In this document: positions 11,858 through 21,669 of the stretch, piece by piece
How the letters are laid out: the number at the start of each line of letters is the position of its first letter
How positions within the stretch are numbered: position 1 is the stretch's first letter
Source: Lasiosphaeris hirsuta
Lineage: Eukaryota > Ascomycota > Sordariomycetes > Sordariales > Lasiosphaeriaceae
DNA: 26,228 nucleotides
NCBI GenBank assembly: GCA_030549175.1
Contig: JAUKUA010000012.1
Coordinates: 1-26,228 of the forward strand
Reading direction: 5' to 3'
Made by a program: the position numbers and the translations under genes
The notes under the pieces: generated by a model
Seen by the model: only the letters and a program-made list of their open reading frames with translations
What the model was told of the DNA's origin: nothing
Database searches by the model: none

Positions 11858-13193
11858 TTCCTCCCCCTCGCAGATGGTGCAAGGCGGCAGATCTGCACAG
11901 GGCCTCGCTACCTCAGCCGGGGGTGTTTGACTTGACAAGAGAGGGGGGTTAAGGCAAGGGGGCATGTGGTTGTGAGACATTTCCGGTTCTGTGGCCTTGC
12001 AGCGGCCTTGCATATGTGCGCTTCCTTTTCATCAAGAGCCTTTTGCTTTTGAGTCAGTTTACGCCGTGGTATAGGAGAACCAGCAAATCAAACAAAGGGC
12101 GGGGAAACAGATCCAGGGGGCGGTCGGAGAGCGTGAGCGCGAAACATATCCAATCAGTTCCACCGAACCGACATCGCCGCCTCACCGGGGGTGTGCCCTA
12201 CGGTAGAGGTGGTTGTCGTGGCATGTTGACGTGGATCGGCATATTGCCCTGGTGTTGGGTCAGTGTAACGTCAATCCAAGGGTAATAGAGAAGCAGGGTG
12301 ATAGCAGCAGCTCGCTATGTCGTGAGCAACATGACCAAATACTTGGAGTTGGACTGGCCAGTCTAGCATTTATGGCACCGCACCTGGTTACCCTGGGCAA
12401 AGGGCATGGGTAGGTAGGCAACTGCTTCCCCATGCTTGTATGTACCCCTATCACCCTTCAGGAAATACCTCATCAGCATCTGTTCCCCTCCACCTCACCA
12501 ATCCTTCGCCAGCAATCTTTCAAGATATAATGCATTGTCCAGTATTTATACAGAATAATATCTCAACCGTGGCCGTCTGTTTTTGCCAAGAGGATGAATA
12601 AATGGCCATATTCTCAACGCCGTTAACCCAATTTCTCATCGAAGAGAAAAGTAAATCAGAAAAGACGAGACAGCAAAAGCCATATGTTGTTGACCAAGGA
12701 GCCTGGCCCGTCCAAAGCACAACAAAACGCCCGTGTGTATCATCTTTAGCAGGCTAAGTCAGAAAACCAGCCACTCCCCCCCCTTTTCACCTATGCCTCC
12801 CTTCCCTCCCCGATCATAGACAACTCGTGGCACCTGGTTGTCTTCCGCAATGATGCCGGTCAACCCACAACAGGTATTATGTGTACGAGTTGTATTCGCC
12901 ACATATCCCATCCCTACCCAATCCAACGCATCGCATCTATCCATCCGTCACAAACATGACAGTCATATTCAGCCCCTCCCCCTCCCCCCTCCCTTCGGCC
13001 CAGCCATCATCCATCATCTTATCCACAGCAACAAAAGAAAAGCCGAACGTGGCAAAGGCGAAATGTAGAGAATATGTAAATTCGGTGGTATCTCCAGACT
13101 CAGTGCACATGAACCCAGCAAAGGGTGTATTTGTGACAACGGCGATGCAGAACAAAAAGAAAGTAATAAAAGGCAACCGCCATCAGAGAGTAA

Positions 13194-15577
13194 TCACACT
13201 CTCATGATAGGCTTCCGCCTAACCAAGAAGGGACTGGGCATCTCGTCCCTCTCGGGATCCCAGACAGCAGGTGGCTCTGATGCTAGTCCACCTCGATTGG
13301 CAGCAGTTGTGTGCTCGCGGAATGCTCGTGTCGGGCTGACGTTGGCTTCGCCGCTCAAGGGACGACCGCCTGCGCGCGCCTGCTGCAACTCAACAAGGGT
13401 GCGACCCCTGATATTAGTCTTGCCTGCCACCTTATTGAGGGCCGGAGGCTGAGATTGCGGCTCCGACTCCTTCTTGTTGGTGAAGGATGCCTTGCGAGTG
13501 AGGGTAGGAGGAGCAGAACTATCGCTGCCGCTGCCGCTGCTAGACTTGTTGGCATTGAGATTTGCTGCTGAGGGGATCCTGGTGAGACGACGGGTCGGGC
13601 TATCGCTTGGCTCACGGAGAGCGTTATTGCTGCCTACTCTTCGGATACTCTGCAGGTCGGAGTTTGAAGGGTTTGGCTGAAGAGACCCAACTGTCTTGGC
13701 TTGCGGGGCAAAGGTTTGCTTGGACTGCAGGCGCGGAACTGGGGCGGATTTCTGCGCATGGAGCATCGGCCTTTGTTTTGTTGTGAAGGGATTTTTGGCT
13801 GATCGGATGTTCCGGGTTGGGGATGGCATATTCACCTCATCATCAGACTCGGAGTCGAACCCAAGGTCCGGATGGTCTCGCGGTGCTTCCCATTGAGCTT
13901 CCGTGCCTGCCATTTGGTTCGCAGCAAATATGTTGGAGGGGTTTGTGACAGGCGCCTTCGACCCGGCATTTCTCCGTGGCGAGAGCGAGAGCGAGGCGAT
14001 CGTGATAGGGGATGGAGATCCCATCTCAATGTCCATGGGGGTACCCGCAGGAGGCCCAACGAACATCGTCTGGGCGCGCACGAAAGGGGTGCGGGCACTC
14101 TTCTTGAGAACGTAGGCTGACGTATCCGGCGAGTCAACAGAAACCTCAGTGATATCCGTTGCCGAAGAGAACTCGCCATCAGGACTCCCACAGCCTATGG
14201 AGGAGTGCGGATAGTCGGATTTAGACGACGACAGCTCCTGTGGTTCTCCTTCGCCGAATGCCACCGTCTTTCTTTGGCTCAGCTCCGCTTCGACGCGCGA
14301 TTGGACCTCGGCCTCGAACTTGCGCTGCAGTGCTTCGATTTCGTGCCCAACTAAACGGTCAATCTCCAGCCGTGCCTTAACCTCCCATTCCCTCCTCAGC
14401 GAAGCATCAATCTCTTGTCGCATAGCCACCTTGTCATTGTCCACTGACGTGAGCTTTTGGTCGAGCTCCCGGATACGCTTATTAAGAGCATCCTCCTTCA
14501 ACCTGAGCATCTTGCTAAACTCAACAACCTCCTTCTCCTTCCGCATCAACCGCACCACCGGGAGATTTAGCAGGGACGCCGTGTCGGGACGGCGATCGGG
14601 GTTGACTCGGAGGCAGTCCTTAATAACGGCCATCAACTCGGGAGAATAGATGGGCGGCAACGGCGCGATCTTGCCCTCCTTGATCTTCTGAACCAGCTGG
14701 AAGTGTGACTTGGCATTGAATGGGGGCTCCCGCGAGCACAGCTCGTAGATGATGCAGCCCAATGACCAAATGTCGGACTTGAGTGTGTATTTTTCGGCGG
14801 CGCAGATCTCTGGGGACATGTAGAAGGGTGTGCCGACGTATGTAGAAGCAAAGTCGTGCGATTGTATCATCTTGGAAAGTCCAAAGTCGCCGAGCTTGAC
14901 CGAGTTATCCTCACCGAGGAACACTGCAGCTGTTAGATACCACCTGTCCAGTAATTGCTAGGGAAAATGTAATAAATAGCCTACCGTTTTCAGGCTTGAG
15001 ATCGCGATGCAGAATGGTCATGCCTCCAGTCGGTGCCTTCGGCTTTGCAGCAGCGCCCAGTCCAAGCACTGTCTTACCAACCTCGGGGGGATCCACGCCA
15101 TAGTGGCAGCGGTAAAGAGCGGTGACGAGTTGGGAGAATGTACTCCAAACAAACGACTCCTCGGCGTACTGGTTCTTCTGCGCAAGATCGCGGATGACTC
15201 GGCCCAAATCGCCATTGCCGCAGTATTCCATATAGAGGTGCAGGTCCTGGGTGGCCTTGAGGTGCTCGCGGTGATAGTAGCCGACGATGTTTGGGTGTCG
15301 CAGGGTGGACAGGATCTGGAACTCTGCGTGCAGCTGCTCGCGCTCTTTCTGTGACATCTTGAGATAGCTGATCTCTTTCCGGCAGAGAATCATGCCATCG
15401 ACCTTCCGGCGCACCCTCCTGATGATGCCAAACGACCCATGGCCTAGGGTTGGGGGAGTGGACGTTAGCAGCGGCCGGCAGAGATACTAGGGTATTAACG
15501 GCAATTGGGGTAGACACGGGTTGCATACCGATTTTTTCCAGCACGTCGTACTTGTCGCTTTCCGCCATTGTGGACAT
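13194..15577 (-). CDS. nimA: NIMA-family G2/M serine/threonine protein kinase
   Basis: Exons read 15577-15529, 15443-14985 and 14923-13194; the two GT-AG introns are 85 and 61 bp, and the joined frame gives 745 residues. The kinase domain is N-terminal: Gly loop GHGSFG (17-22), Lys39 in CRKEI, catalytic HRDLKPEN (162-169, spanning the second intron's donor), DFG (182-184), activation loop with FAST (194-197) and the FxxT site seen in NIMA, ending near 293. A charged coiled coil follows (about 298-388), then a long Ser/Pro-rich tail with SPTR three times and SPRR once, which are Cdk-type sites. This order matches Aspergillus nidulans NIMA and Neurospora NIM-1, kinases that promote entry into mitosis and act in the nucleus and at spindle poles and microtubules. 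Two in-frame ATGs are possible (15577 and 15568); both have ACA before them. I chose the outer one; using 15568 gives 742 residues. It is divergent from the BTB gene. Confidence 0.95.
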
Positions 15578-16173
15578 TGTCGTAAATCCCGACTGCCTCT
15601 CTTTGCCAAGTGTTGTCAATTTGGTATGTCGAGATCCATACGAGGGTGGTTGAAGAATTGTAGTTTTCCTGCTGGGTTAGTAGTCGTGGTGGTTGCTGTG
15701 ATGGTTGCTCTCGGTGAGTGCAAGGTCTCAGGTCAAGCATTTGCATTGCCCCCAAGTGCACGCAGACAGAATCAACAAGACGGCCGCTGCCTAGGCAACG
15801 CTTGGCACGCACATATGCAGGGGTGCGGGGCCAAACACCTAAGCGGCACGCTATTGGCCAACGGCGAACCTAGCAAGCGACTTTGACCGCCGCCTGGCAA
15901 GCAAGTCTAAATTGGGGCTTATCGATAAGACGATATGGATATTATCGATAAGGTCTTATCAGCTGGCATCGAGTCAAACAGCCAACGACATCACCACCCA
16001 AATGCCGCCACTCTGGCTCGTGCTTCGTGGGCCTGGATCGTTGCCCGTCCTCCGCTCACATCCATTGAAAAAGACCAATTTTCCAGTTAGACTTGAAGAT
16101 AGACACTCGATACCTGCTACCTTTCCTTGATTTCTGTCTTGTTTCCTTTGCGCATTAGACAAGAGAGGGCAGA
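15578..16173. promoter_or_regulatory. Divergent promoter region between kinase and BTB genes
   Basis: About 600 bp separate the two start codons, so both genes must be driven from here. The region has a palindromic GATA-motif cluster (15918-15960, listed separately), a 10-bp palindrome TGCCTAGGCA at 15788-15797, and a CCAAT box at 16075-16079 about 95 bases before the BTB start codon. No coding frame of note is present. Confidence 0.6.
15918..15960. promoter_or_regulatory. Clustered palindromic GATA-type sites
   Basis: CTTATCGATAAG (15918-15929) is a perfect 12-bp palindrome. TTATCGATAAG recurs at 15942-15952, and CTTATC follows at 15955-15960. This gives four exact GATAAG/CTTATC sites plus one near match in 43 bases. 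Fungal GATA factors bind HGATAR, so the cluster is a good candidate binding site; which factor uses it is unknown. Confidence 0.55.
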
Positions 16174-18244
16174 ATGGTGCTCCGCAAGTTTGAACTCGAG
16201 ACCAAGCTAAAAGATGACCACCAGCTTATCAGCAGCGGTGTCTTACGGAATGAGCATCCGTTGGATATTTCCCCGGACTTCCTTGATTTCCTCCAGGCCT
16301 GTCGTCGAGGCGACCTGAAGCGATGTCAAGAGTTGATATCAGCTGGTGTCAACATCAATGGCAAAGATCAGTTCGACTACACTCCCCTCATTGTGGTGAG
16401 TGCCACGGTTTTATGCTTGTTGCTTGTGGTAAAATGTCAATACCAAAAAGCACTGACTTGAATAAGGCCAGTTTATGCGGCCACTATGAACTGGCTCAGT
16501 TGCTTTTGGAATCAGGTATTTCCAACATCAATAGCTTCAACTACGTGTTGCACATGCAGCTGATCGCTCCCCAGGCGCTCTTGCGGATCCCGACTCCTTC
16601 GAACGAGAGCGAGCTGTTTATAACGCCCTCAACAACAAGATCCGGAATCTTCTCTTATCATACGACTACTCCAAAGCTGCAGATCCTCTACAGCCCTGGT
16701 CATCTCATATAACCTCACTGCTAGTGCGCGATACTCCAAAGACGTCGGACATCACCCTTTCATCAGCCGCCGAGTCTTTTCACCTTCATAAATTCATCCT
16801 CTCAGCAAGGTCACCCTACTTTAGGAGAAAATTTGTGGATGCCCCTGAGACCGCAACATGGAAACTGCCTCATACCATTCCCGTCGAATCTTTCCGCGTT
16901 GTCCTTCGATATCTCTATCTTGGTGATCTTCCAAGAGACTTCGTCGGTCCGGGGAGCACCGTATCGGAAGAGGACGTTTTCAAGGGTATCGACAAGTTGT
17001 GCAAGCATCTCGAGATCGAGAAGCTGTGGGAGGCTGTTCTGCTGAATGACCGCCGTCTGGCGCGCCAACGCCACCAGGACGAGGTTCAGCGTGCACAGTC
17101 ACAAGTCGAGGCTTTCTTCCAAGACACAGTTCTCAAGCATAAAATCGCCGTTGATACCCACAAGGCTGGTGACATCAAATGGCTACATGAAAATTCCATA
17201 TTCGCAAACTGCTTGCTCCGTGCCGACGAGCCCGGTTTTGACGAGGAAGAAGCCGATCAGGTGCTTACCCTCAATGGAATCCCCATCGGACCAGGCGAAT
17301 CAGACTCAACACATAAGCAAAACGAGGCAAGGAAGCACCGGCGATCTGTCCTCTACCCAGTTCACAAAGCATTTCTTATCCGCAGCCCCTACTTCGAAAC
17401 CATGTTCTCGAGTGAGTTCAAAGAGGCCAAGGACACGGAGCATCTCCACATAATCAAGATGGACGTCGGCACCCCGGAGGTCCTCGAGGTCATCCTTCGG
17501 TTCCTCTACACCGAAAAGGCTGACTGCCCCCTAGAATTCGCCCTTGACCTTTTATATGCCTCAGACATGCTACTGCTCGACAAGCTCAAGACCAAGGCTG
17601 CCGTTATCATAAGCACCCTTGGTAGCGGAACCACCAACGCTCTGGTGGATCGAACACATCACCACACCGGTGGAGGTGAAAATGGCGCAGAGCAGGGAAA
17701 TATTGAACCCAAGGTCGAGGTTGAGCCGATCAACGTGTACGATGTCATTCATGCTGCTTGGGACCTCAAGGTGCAGCGACTTGAGGAATTCGCAGCTCGA
17801 TATCTGGCTAGCCGACTAGAGGATTACGTTGACGAGGAAGAGTTTGCCGAGCTCATTCAAGAGAGCGCGTCGAGGCTTAAGGAGCGGCAGGAGACCGACA
17901 CCATTGAGCTCCTCGACGACATTCGATATTATCTTTCTGAGCGATTCAGGCTCAGGTTCGAAGGTGACGGGCTCGAGGAAATGCTGGACGAGGAAGGAGA
18001 GATCAACGCGGAGGCAGTCGAGGGCCTTGCTGCCGCTGGGGAGACTGCGGCAGGAGGGAATGGCGAGACCCAAAGTGAAAAGCTGCCGACGAATACAGGC
18101 AGCCAAGGGGAGGCAGCCAACGAAGGTGTTCTCACCCTGGATGGAGAACTCGTTGATGACGAATTCACTTCAGACGCGATTAATCATCAAATTTTGTTGG
18201 GGAAGATCGATCAGATGTTGGATCGCCTCAGACTGGATGCGTAA
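16174..18244 (+). CDS. Ankyrin-repeat protein with two BTB/POZ domains (Btb3/ABTB1-like)
   Basis: Exons are 16174-16395, 16467-16515 and 16575-18244, with GT-AG introns of 71 and 59 bp; the product has 646 residues. An in-frame TAG 21 bases upstream supports the start. Residues about 34-92 form two ankyrin repeats (FLQACRRGDLKRCQELISAG, then ASLCGHYELAQLLLESGA, joined across the first intron). A first BTB domain spans about 147-245 (ITLSS, FHLHKFILSARSPYF). A charged helical linker follows, then a second BTB at about 300-440 (YPVHKAFLIRSPYFETMFSS), a helical BACK-like part, and an acidic, Gly/Ala/Glu-rich C-terminus. The order ankyrin-BTB-BTB matches fission yeast Btb3 and animal ABTB1/BPOZ; such proteins are reported or thought to be Cullin-3 ubiquitin-ligase adaptors. 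A Cul3 link here is inferred from family only. Substrates cannot be read from sequence. Confidence 0.92.
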
Positions 18245-18977
18245 GGACAGCAGGGAGATGTGGATGTGGTTGGGGGTCACATATGCGTGGGCAAATACCA
18301 CCCCGGGAGATGGGACGGAATTGTCAACGGCCATATTTGCTGCCAATTCCACGGCCAAGTTCCAACGCCCCTACTGGTTAGCCTCCCCATGGCTGAGGGG
18401 TAGGGGCGGGGGCGTTCTACACCTCATTCCCCATCAAGAACTGCGCTACACAAGTGATCGTGGCGCTATGCGTCCGATTCTCAGTGGTGCTGTGTGTTCT
18501 TAAATTGTGAAATGATGAGTTGTGACTGTCCGAAGTAAAAACCTTCGTGTTTTTCGTAGCCGATCACCTCCCTCACCTAAAATGAGGGAGTCGATCGGTG
18601 AGCTTTTTCGCTCGAGGTTTTTTTTCTCCTCCTCTGTGCTGGTTTCCACATTTATATTGGAGGCAAGGCCTTTCTTTTCGGTGTTTTTCTAGTGTTCCAT
18701 CGCACATGTCTGTCTCCCTTATTGTTCAATTCTAGGCTTTCCTCTTTTCTATTTAGTGATGGATTCTGTATCATGTAGCGAATCGTATAAGTAAAGTGGT
18801 CTATCATTTCGTCCCTAGAATCCCAAAGATAATTCCGTCATGACTAGAAAACCAGAACCATTTGGGCCCGCATTCAAAGAATTACACGCAACCAAAATTC
18901 CCACCTAGCTAATGAAAATCGCCCTGTCCCAGAAAATAAAAGTCACTCGGAACTGAAAATCCCCTCAGCGACACACA
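18245..18977. other. Convergent 3' region between BTB and ALO genes
   Basis: About 730 bp between two stop codons, expected to hold both 3' UTRs and polyadenylation sites. The first 260 bp are mixed sequence; the rest is T-rich on the plus strand. It carries a strong hairpin at 18559-18599. No credible coding frame is seen. Confidence 0.6.
18559..18599. other. Strong stem-loop in the BTB/ALO 3' region
   Basis: CCGATC (18560-18565) pairs with GATCGG (18593-18598), and CTCCCTCA (18568-18575) pairs with TGAGGGAG (18583-18590). An AC/TC internal loop and a 7-base CCTAAAA loop separate the arms: fourteen perfect pairs in total, plus a possible outer G-T pair. It is followed by T-runs at 18603-18606 and 18620-18627. 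It lies 315 bases after the BTB stop codon. It may be a 3' UTR structural element or the footprint of a small inverted-repeat element. Confidence 0.7.
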
Positions 18978-20606
18978 TCACTCGACCGCCAACTTTCCAG
19001 TGACTCGAATGCCACCGCCGACGGCCGGCTCACTCTCGAAATCTCCTTCTTCCAAAGCAAGCCTCCCGTTGCCATCGTCACTTAGCAAATACCTCCGGTG
19101 CCACGGCCCGACAAACATGCCCTCGGGGTCCGCCCCGTCCCTGACCTTGCGCCACTGCGCAAAGTCGTCGCCATACCACTCCGCGAACTCAGGCTGCGTC
19201 ACGGAAAAGGTCTTGGCCCAGTGGGGCTTGCCCCCGAGGTCGCGCATCAGCCACTCGAAGCCCTGGTTATAGCGCTCCGTCGCGCCGTGCGGCGGGTCCT
19301 TGTGATACGGCCTGTACATGAGGGCGTTGAGATACAGCGATGGGCCGTCGGCCGCCGTGGGGTCTAGCCACGGCCTGGTCCCGGTGTCGGCGCTCGTCCT
19401 CACCGTGGTGTCGCTAACGCGCACCTCGACGGGGCTGTGCACCCACAGGCCCTGGGCGCTGTAGGGGATCTTGTGGTCGACGTACCCGGGGTCGCCGGGC
19501 TGGAGGTTCTGCAGCCACGCGCCGAGGCGGCGCAGGGCTTCGGGGCCCTTGTGCAGCGGGATCGCCCACTCGTTGACGAACTGGCTGTACAGGCAGTTCA
19601 TCAGGAACGCCTTGCGGCTGGGCTGCACGGCGGCGATCTTGGTTTTCTCCCCGTTCCCGAAGCCGTACTGCATCCCGAAGACGAACCACTCGATCCAGGG
19701 CGTGATGCGCGGCAACCAGCGCGCCAGAGCGAGCAAATTGTGGTAAACTACGTAGCCCAGCCAGCTGTCGTAGTAGCTCGTCGGCGGGTCGCGGTGCTTC
19801 ACGGTACCCGACGCTAGCTGTGCTTGCGTTACAACGTTGGCCTTCCAGACGACGGTGCGGCGCATGTAGGGGAACCACCACACGCGCACAAAGTCGGCCT
19901 GCTTCCAGAGGGTGTTGCCGGCCTCCCACTGGTCGAAGACGCGCGTATCGGCATCGATGGCCTGGTCCCAGGCCAGGGAAAAGGCCGGGACGGCCTTGAA
20001 GGTGGCCTCGACGACGATGCCCAGGGCGCCGAGGGAGAGCAGGGCGGCACGGAATAGGTCCGGGTTGGAGCTAGGCGAGCAGGCATGAGTGCGGCCGTCG
20101 GCGAGGGTTACCTTGAGGGCGGTGATGCTCTCGCTCACTAGGCCGTGGAACAGACTGCTGCCGTGGGTGCCGGTGCTAATGGCTCCGGCGATACTCTGCT
20201 CGTTGATGCTGCCAAGGCTGGGCATGGCGAGGCCGACGCGGTCAAGGGCCTCGCTGAGGTCGAAGAGGCGGATGCCGGCCTGCAGGACGCACACGCCCGT
20301 ATCCGGGTCGATGGAGAGGATTTTGTTGAAGTTGTCCAGGTTGACAAGCCAGGCGGAGGTGCAGGTTAAATCCGAGGGCGAGTGGCCGGAGCCTGTGGTG
20401 GTGATGCGGCGGCGGCATTTCCGGGCGAGGTTGATGATCTTCTCGATCTCGGCCTGCGATTGCGGTTGGATAAAGAGCTCAGGTACGCTGCTGTATGTGC
20501 GCGCCCAGGTGCGGTGCGTGTATGATGTCGCGGCGCGAAACGGGATCCCGTCGTCGACTTCAATCTGCTCCCGGACGTGGGCCGGGAGGGATTTCAGGTC
20601 GGCCAT
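18978..20606 (-). CDS. alo1: D-arabinono-1,4-lactone oxidase
   Basis: A single intronless exon encodes 542 residues, a normal length for fungal ALO. The enzyme oxidises D-arabinono-1,4-lactone to D-erythroascorbate, the last step of the fungal ascorbate-analogue pathway, transferring electrons to oxygen. In yeast it is mitochondrial. The N-terminal FAD-binding domain (about 40-210) includes GSGHSPSD; His75 is the likely attachment site for covalent FAD. It continues with SLGSINEQSIAGAISTGTHG (131-150). The C-terminal ALO domain keeps Glu394-x-Arg396 (PVEVRV) and HWAK (462-465), motifs conserved in aldonolactone oxidases, and ends with DPEGMFVGPWHRRYL. The ATG is in good context (TACAATGGCC). 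Codon use is strongly G/C-ending compared with the neighbouring genes. A C-terminal tail of about 35 residues follows the conserved domain. It is divergent from rec8. Confidence 0.95.
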   Translation of the reverse strand: MADLKSLPAHVREQIEVDDGIPFRAATSYTHRTWARTYSSVPELFIQPQSQAEIEKIINLARKCRRRITTTGSGHSPSDLTCTSAWLVNLDNFNKILSIDPDTGVCVLQAGIRLFDLSEALDRVGLAMPSLGSINEQSIAGAISTGTHGSSLFHGLVSESITALKVTLADGRTHACSPSSNPDLFRAALLSLGALGIVVEATFKAVPAFSLAWDQAIDADTRVFDQWEAGNTLWKQADFVRVWWFPYMRRTVVWKANVVTQAQLASGTVKHRDPPTSYYDSWLGYVVYHNLLALARWLPRITPWIEWFVFGMQYGFGNGEKTKIAAVQPSRKAFLMNCLYSQFVNEWAIPLHKGPEALRRLGAWLQNLQPGDPGYVDHKIPYSAQGLWVHSPVEVRVSDTTVRTSADTGTRPWLDPTAADGPSLYLNALMYRPYHKDPPHGATERYNQGFEWLMRDLGGKPHWAKTFSVTQPEFAEWYGDDFAQWRKVRDGADPEGMFVGPWHRRYLLSDDGNGRLALEEGDFESEPAVGGGIRVTGKLAVE

Positions 20607-21669
20607 TGTACCTATCGATCCTTTGTCGCAGCTGGCAGGTGGAAGTTGTCCAAGTCGGCCGGCAAAACGCCCAAGGCGCCATCAGGGGGCTAAGTCGTTG
20701 CGACTGTGGGGATGTCGATTATCAGATGCGGGGCAGGCTTGGCGATCTAATCACAGATCGTGGCGCCGGCGTGGTGATTCGGTGTAAGGTCAACCATTTG
20801 ATTGGTGGGATTCTCTGATCCCCTGAGGGTTCATCAACTACATCTTGAAGCAAAGATATTAGTGTGTTAAAATATCCGGTAATTGAACAAGCCTCGAGAT
20901 AGTCACCACCTCAGAGGCTCCCTGCTTGAAGGTTGGTTGATGAAGACAGGCACTCATTGTTTGGCGTGCAGATTGAGAATTGGACAATAAGGTAGGCAGC
21001 TCAAACAATAAGACAATAGTAAGGTTGGTTGAGCTTAACAATAGTAGTTTCAAAAGGCCAACGGGTGAATTTCTTGGTGTTCTAGCAATGCTCATCCTAG
21101 CCACCTCGGGTAAAGCCTTTTTAAAGTCGACTGACCACAAGTTACCCCTGGATCAGCTAGCTACCAAGACCTCAAACGGTAGAGAAGACTGGGATAGCCT
21201 AACTGCAAAGCTGGGGACCTAGTTTCGGTTTCGAGTTCGGGGGCGCTCCTTAGGGGGCCCAAGGAATCCACGTCAAGGGGTGTGCCTTCCATCTTGGTCA
21301 ACTCCCCGCGTCCACTCATCCGATCTTATTTTGCTACTTTCAAAGCACAGCTGCCACCGGACGCTCTGCACAACCTTTCACCCTTCTTGTTCTTCACCAG
21401 CAGCCGTTCCATTCTTAGGCTGGCCGCCCCGCGGAACACGCCGGAGTCATCGACACATCCACAACACGTCCAGAACACGTACATACACGGGTCGCCACGT
21501 TGGCGCTACCTTTTTATCTCTCTGTTATCTTTCTCTCATTTCCTCCCACTCCCCCCTCATGGGCGTACACATCCGCAATCGCGATCGCGGCTAATGGGCT
21601 CTTGCACATAACCACACACACGGGATATTGATATCATATCATCTTCCAAGTGTGTTGTTCTGGAGCAGC
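20607..21669. promoter_or_regulatory. Divergent promoter region between ALO and rec8
   Basis: About 1.06 kb between start codons. On the ALO side there is a CCAAT box in ALO orientation at 20801-20805, some 195 bases before its ATG. The middle part (about 20860-21230) is A/T-richer than its surroundings and carries AAGGTTGGTTGA twice (20929-20940, 21021-21032). On the rec8 side there is a pyrimidine-rich tract at about 21510-21557, usual for fungal promoters, and a 10-bp palindrome CGCGATCGCG at 21580-21589. A small open frame at 20980-21222 (80 codons) shows no domain, and I do not call it a gene. Confidence 0.5.

Larger units (their letters stand above)
711..13193. other. Long stretch with no supportable gene (about 12.5 kb)
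   Basis: I looked through both strands. The many open frames here (up to 228 codons, for example 3115-3801 plus and 771-1430 minus) show no recognisable domain, have low-quality composition rich in Arg/Ser/His/Cys, overlap each other on both strands, and do not join through good introns. The stretch is not strikingly AT-rich, so it does not look like strongly RIP-mutated transposon DNA. It lies upstream of the C2H2 factor (minus) and downstream of the kinase gene (minus). It may hold a long promoter, 5' leader exons, long non-coding RNA or a poorly conserved gene. Small repeats and palindromes inside it are listed separately. Confidence 0.6.

Noticed and set aside
711..13193. RIP-mutated transposon relic
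   Set aside because: The base composition is not strongly A/T-biased, and no reverse transcriptase, integrase or transposase remnants or terminal repeats are visible.
15529..15619. Upstream extension of the kinase frame from 15619
   Set aside because: The codon at 15619 is TTG, not ATG. The first true in-frame ATGs are at 15577 and 15568.
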